Shown: one piece after another, positions 5,553 through 6,683 of the stretch
Layout of the letters: every line of letters begins with the position of its first letter
Numbering within the stretch: position 1 is the first letter of the stretch
Assembly (NCBI GenBank): GCA_031431235.1
Contig: JANPDA010000252.1
Span: forward strand, 1 to 6,683
Reading direction: 5' to 3'
Length of the DNA stretch: 6,683 nt
From: JANNSW01 sp031431235
GTDB lineage: Bacteria > Pseudomonadota > Alphaproteobacteria > Rhizobiales > Hyphomicrobiaceae
The notes under the pieces: model-generated
Seen by the model: the letters and a program-made list of their open reading frames with translations, nothing else
The model's database searches: none
What the model was told of the DNA's origin: nothing
Made by a program: the position numbers and the translations under genes

Positions 5553-6296
5553 CTACAACGACCACCCGCCATCGATCACATAGGCGCCCCCGGTCACGAA
5601 CGTACTCTCGTCGGAGGCGAGCCAGACGGCCAGATGCGCGATCTCGCTGGCATCGGCGAAGCGGCCGAGCGGCTGGCGCGCCTGGAAGAACTTGCGGTTC
5701 TCCTCGGGACTGCCGGGCATGGTCTGGATCCGATCGACGAGCGAGGGCGTCTCGACGGTACCCGGGCAGATCGCATTGCAGCGGATGCCGTCCTTCACGA
5801 AATCGGCGGCGACCGACTTGGTGAGGCCGAGGATCGCCGCCTTGGTCGTCGCGTAGACCGCGCGTTTCGGCGCGCCCTTCAAGGAGGAGGCGACCGAGGC
5901 CACGTTGACGATCGAGCCGCCACCTTTGGCGATCATGCCGGGCAGGAAGGCATTCAGCGTCCGCCACATCGATTTGACGTTCAGATCGAACGAGAAGTCC
6001 CAGGCTTTCTCGTCGGTCTCCAGGATCGTTCCGGTGTGGACATAGCCGGCACAATTGAACAGCACGTCCACGGGGCCGGTGCGCTTGGCCGCCGCGTGCA
6101 CGGCCTTGGTGTCGAGCGCGTCGAGTTGGAAGGTCTCGATCCCCTTGCCATCCGACCTGAGCCTCTCCAGCAGCTCGGGCTTCAGGTCGGTCGCGAGCAC
6201 GCGGGCGCCTTCGCGGGCGAAGGCGAGCGCCGTGGCGCGTCCGATGCCTTGACCGGCGGCGGTGAGGAAGGCGGTCTTGCCCTTCATGCGGTCCAT
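5553..6296 (-). CDS. NAD-dependent short-chain dehydrogenase, DHRS6/BDH2-like
   Basis: A 247-residue classical SDR. The nucleotide-binding motif is TAAGQGIGRA (12-21) instead of TGxxxGIG, as in DHRS6. Asp37 after the second strand indicates NAD preference. The NCAG motif is at 81-84, the catalytic Ser in NVASVASS (131-138), and YATTK gives Tyr148 and Lys152. The whole chain recalls vertebrate DHRS6/BDH2 from memory: AWDFSFDLNVKSM, SVAADFVKDGIRCN, CPGTVETPSL and the ending VIDGGWSL. Arg145, Arg189 and Arg207 sit where DHRS6 has its substrate-carboxylate arginines, so a small keto or hydroxy acid is likely. Candidate activities are 4-oxoproline reduction, 3-hydroxybutyrate oxidation, or the related 2-keto-3-deoxy-sugar-acid dehydrogenases of fucose/rhamnose pathways. 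I chose the start at 6296 (MDRMKGKTAF) because it has GGGGAAA upstream and the family length; the frame extends to 6359, but that part looks untranslated. A CAGTGTT/AACACTG inverted repeat (6299-6305, 6330-6336) lies in the leader. It is the first gene of the minus-strand series visible here. Confidence 0.9.
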   Translation of the reverse strand: MDRMKGKTAFLTAAGQGIGRATALAFAREGARVLATDLKPELLERLRSDGKGIETFQLDALDTKAVHAAAKRTGPVDVLFNCAGYVHTGTILETDEKAWDFSFDLNVKSMWRTLNAFLPGMIAKGGGSIVNVASVASSLKGAPKRAVYATTKAAILGLTKSVAADFVKDGIRCNAICPGTVETPSLVDRIQTMPGSPEENRKFFQARQPLGRFADASEIAHLAVWLASDESTFVTGGAYVIDGGWSL

Positions 6297-6353
6297 GGCA
6301 GTGTTTCCCCGAATGTCGCTCTGATCGGCAACACTGGTGCAGCAGTCGGTCGC

Positions 6354-6389
6354 TTGCAAGGCTCCTTGCGATCGGCGAGCGTTGCAAGG
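6354..6389. repeat. GCAAGG repeats in the divergent intergenic region
   Basis: TTGCAAGG occurs at 6354-6361 and 6382-6389 in direct orientation, 28 bp apart, with an inverted CCTTGC (6364-6369) between them that can form a short hairpin with the first copy. The region separates the minus-strand dehydrogenase from the plus-strand LprI-like gene, where operators would be expected. No clear promoter is visible on either strand, and an operator role is only a possibility. Confidence 0.4.
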
Positions 6390-6415
6390 ATTTCACACGT
6401 GCCGGGAGCGGTACC

Positions 6416-6683
6416 ATGTCGAGCCGTTTCGTGATCGCCTTCGCCGCCGCGGCCTGCCTGGCGATCGTAGCCACCCCGGGTCGCTCGAAGGAGCTCAATT
6501 GCGGGGAGCTGTCATCGAATGTCGAGATGACCGAATGCCAGCACCGCCGCTACGAGACCGCCGACAAGGAGCTCAACCGCGTTTACGGCCTCGCGCTCGA
6601 GAGCATAGCCAGCAGGAACATCTGACCGCGAAGCAGCGCAGCGACTGGGAGGACGCTTTCCGCCGCGCGCAGCGTAGTTGGGT
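6416..6683 (+). pseudogene. Secreted LprI/DUF1311-type protein, frameshifted and cut by the window edge
   Basis: The start ATG has GGGAG seven bases upstream. Residues 1-24 form a signal peptide (hydrophobic core FVIAFAAAACLAIVA, then PGRSKE). The mature part has the family pattern LNCGELSSNVEMTECQ, then TADKELNRVYGLAL: paired cysteines and the AD-x-x-LN-x-x-Y motif of lysozyme-inhibitor LprI/DUF1311 proteins, which act in the periplasm or envelope. The frame stops at 6625 after 69 codons. The expected second half is present in another frame from 6601 (EHSQQEHLTAKQRSDWEDAF then RRAQRSWV), matching the family's AQR-x-W ending, and stays open to the window edge. Removing one AG from GAGAG at 6599-6603 restores a continuous protein reading LALEHSQQEHL. 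This is a dinucleotide slippage mutation or a sequence error. It is the only plus-strand gene seen. Confidence 0.82.

Overview
The window is a GC-rich, gene-dense stretch of bacterial chromosome. Codon use and the mix of protein families suggest an alphaproteobacterium (a soil Rhodospirillales or Hyphomicrobiales type), but no marker gene is present, so this is only an impression. All recognisable genes read on the minus strand except a broken one at the right edge.

Layout, left to right. (1) Positions 1-130 hold the first 43 codons of a flavin-dependent, luciferase-like monooxygenase. (2) Positions 131-1115 are an accessory scar. It contains a hairpin, the last ~34 codons of a vanished second glutamine-synthetase-like gene, and a type VII-like MNT/HEPN toxin-antitoxin pair whose HEPN gene has an internal, frame-breaking deletion. 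(3) Positions 1116-2483 encode an intact glutamine-synthetase-like ligase of the GlnA3/GlnA4/PuuA kind, which makes gamma-glutamyl amides of amines rather than glutamine. (4) Positions 2562-2596 form a strong rho-independent terminator that ends the preceding transcript. (5) Positions 2615-4414 encode a 14-segment amino acid/choline/GABA-type (ACT) permease with a structured leader. (6) Positions 4581-5435 encode a 3-hydroxyisobutyrate-dehydrogenase-family reductase. (7) Positions 5460-5547 hold a palindromic array of heptamers. (8) Positions 5553-6296 encode an NAD-type short-chain dehydrogenase closely resembling vertebrate DHRS6/BDH2. (9) From 6416 to the right edge lies a secreted LprI/DUF1311-type protein on the plus strand, broken by a dinucleotide frameshift.

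A plausible reading is a catabolic island for a nitrogen-containing small molecule: a permease imports an amine or amino-acid-like compound, the GS-like ligase gamma-glutamylates it, and the two NAD(P)-dependent oxidoreductases (perhaps with the monooxygenase) process the carbon skeleton. The genes are co-directional but separated by gaps of about 100-170 bp, a terminator and a hairpin element. They are therefore probably several transcripts rather than one tight operon, and the shared pathway is inference.

The least ordinary parts are the decayed MNT/HEPN module lodged between two copies of a GS gene tail, and the heptamer palindrome between the two dehydrogenase genes. I did not find a convincing wholly new system.
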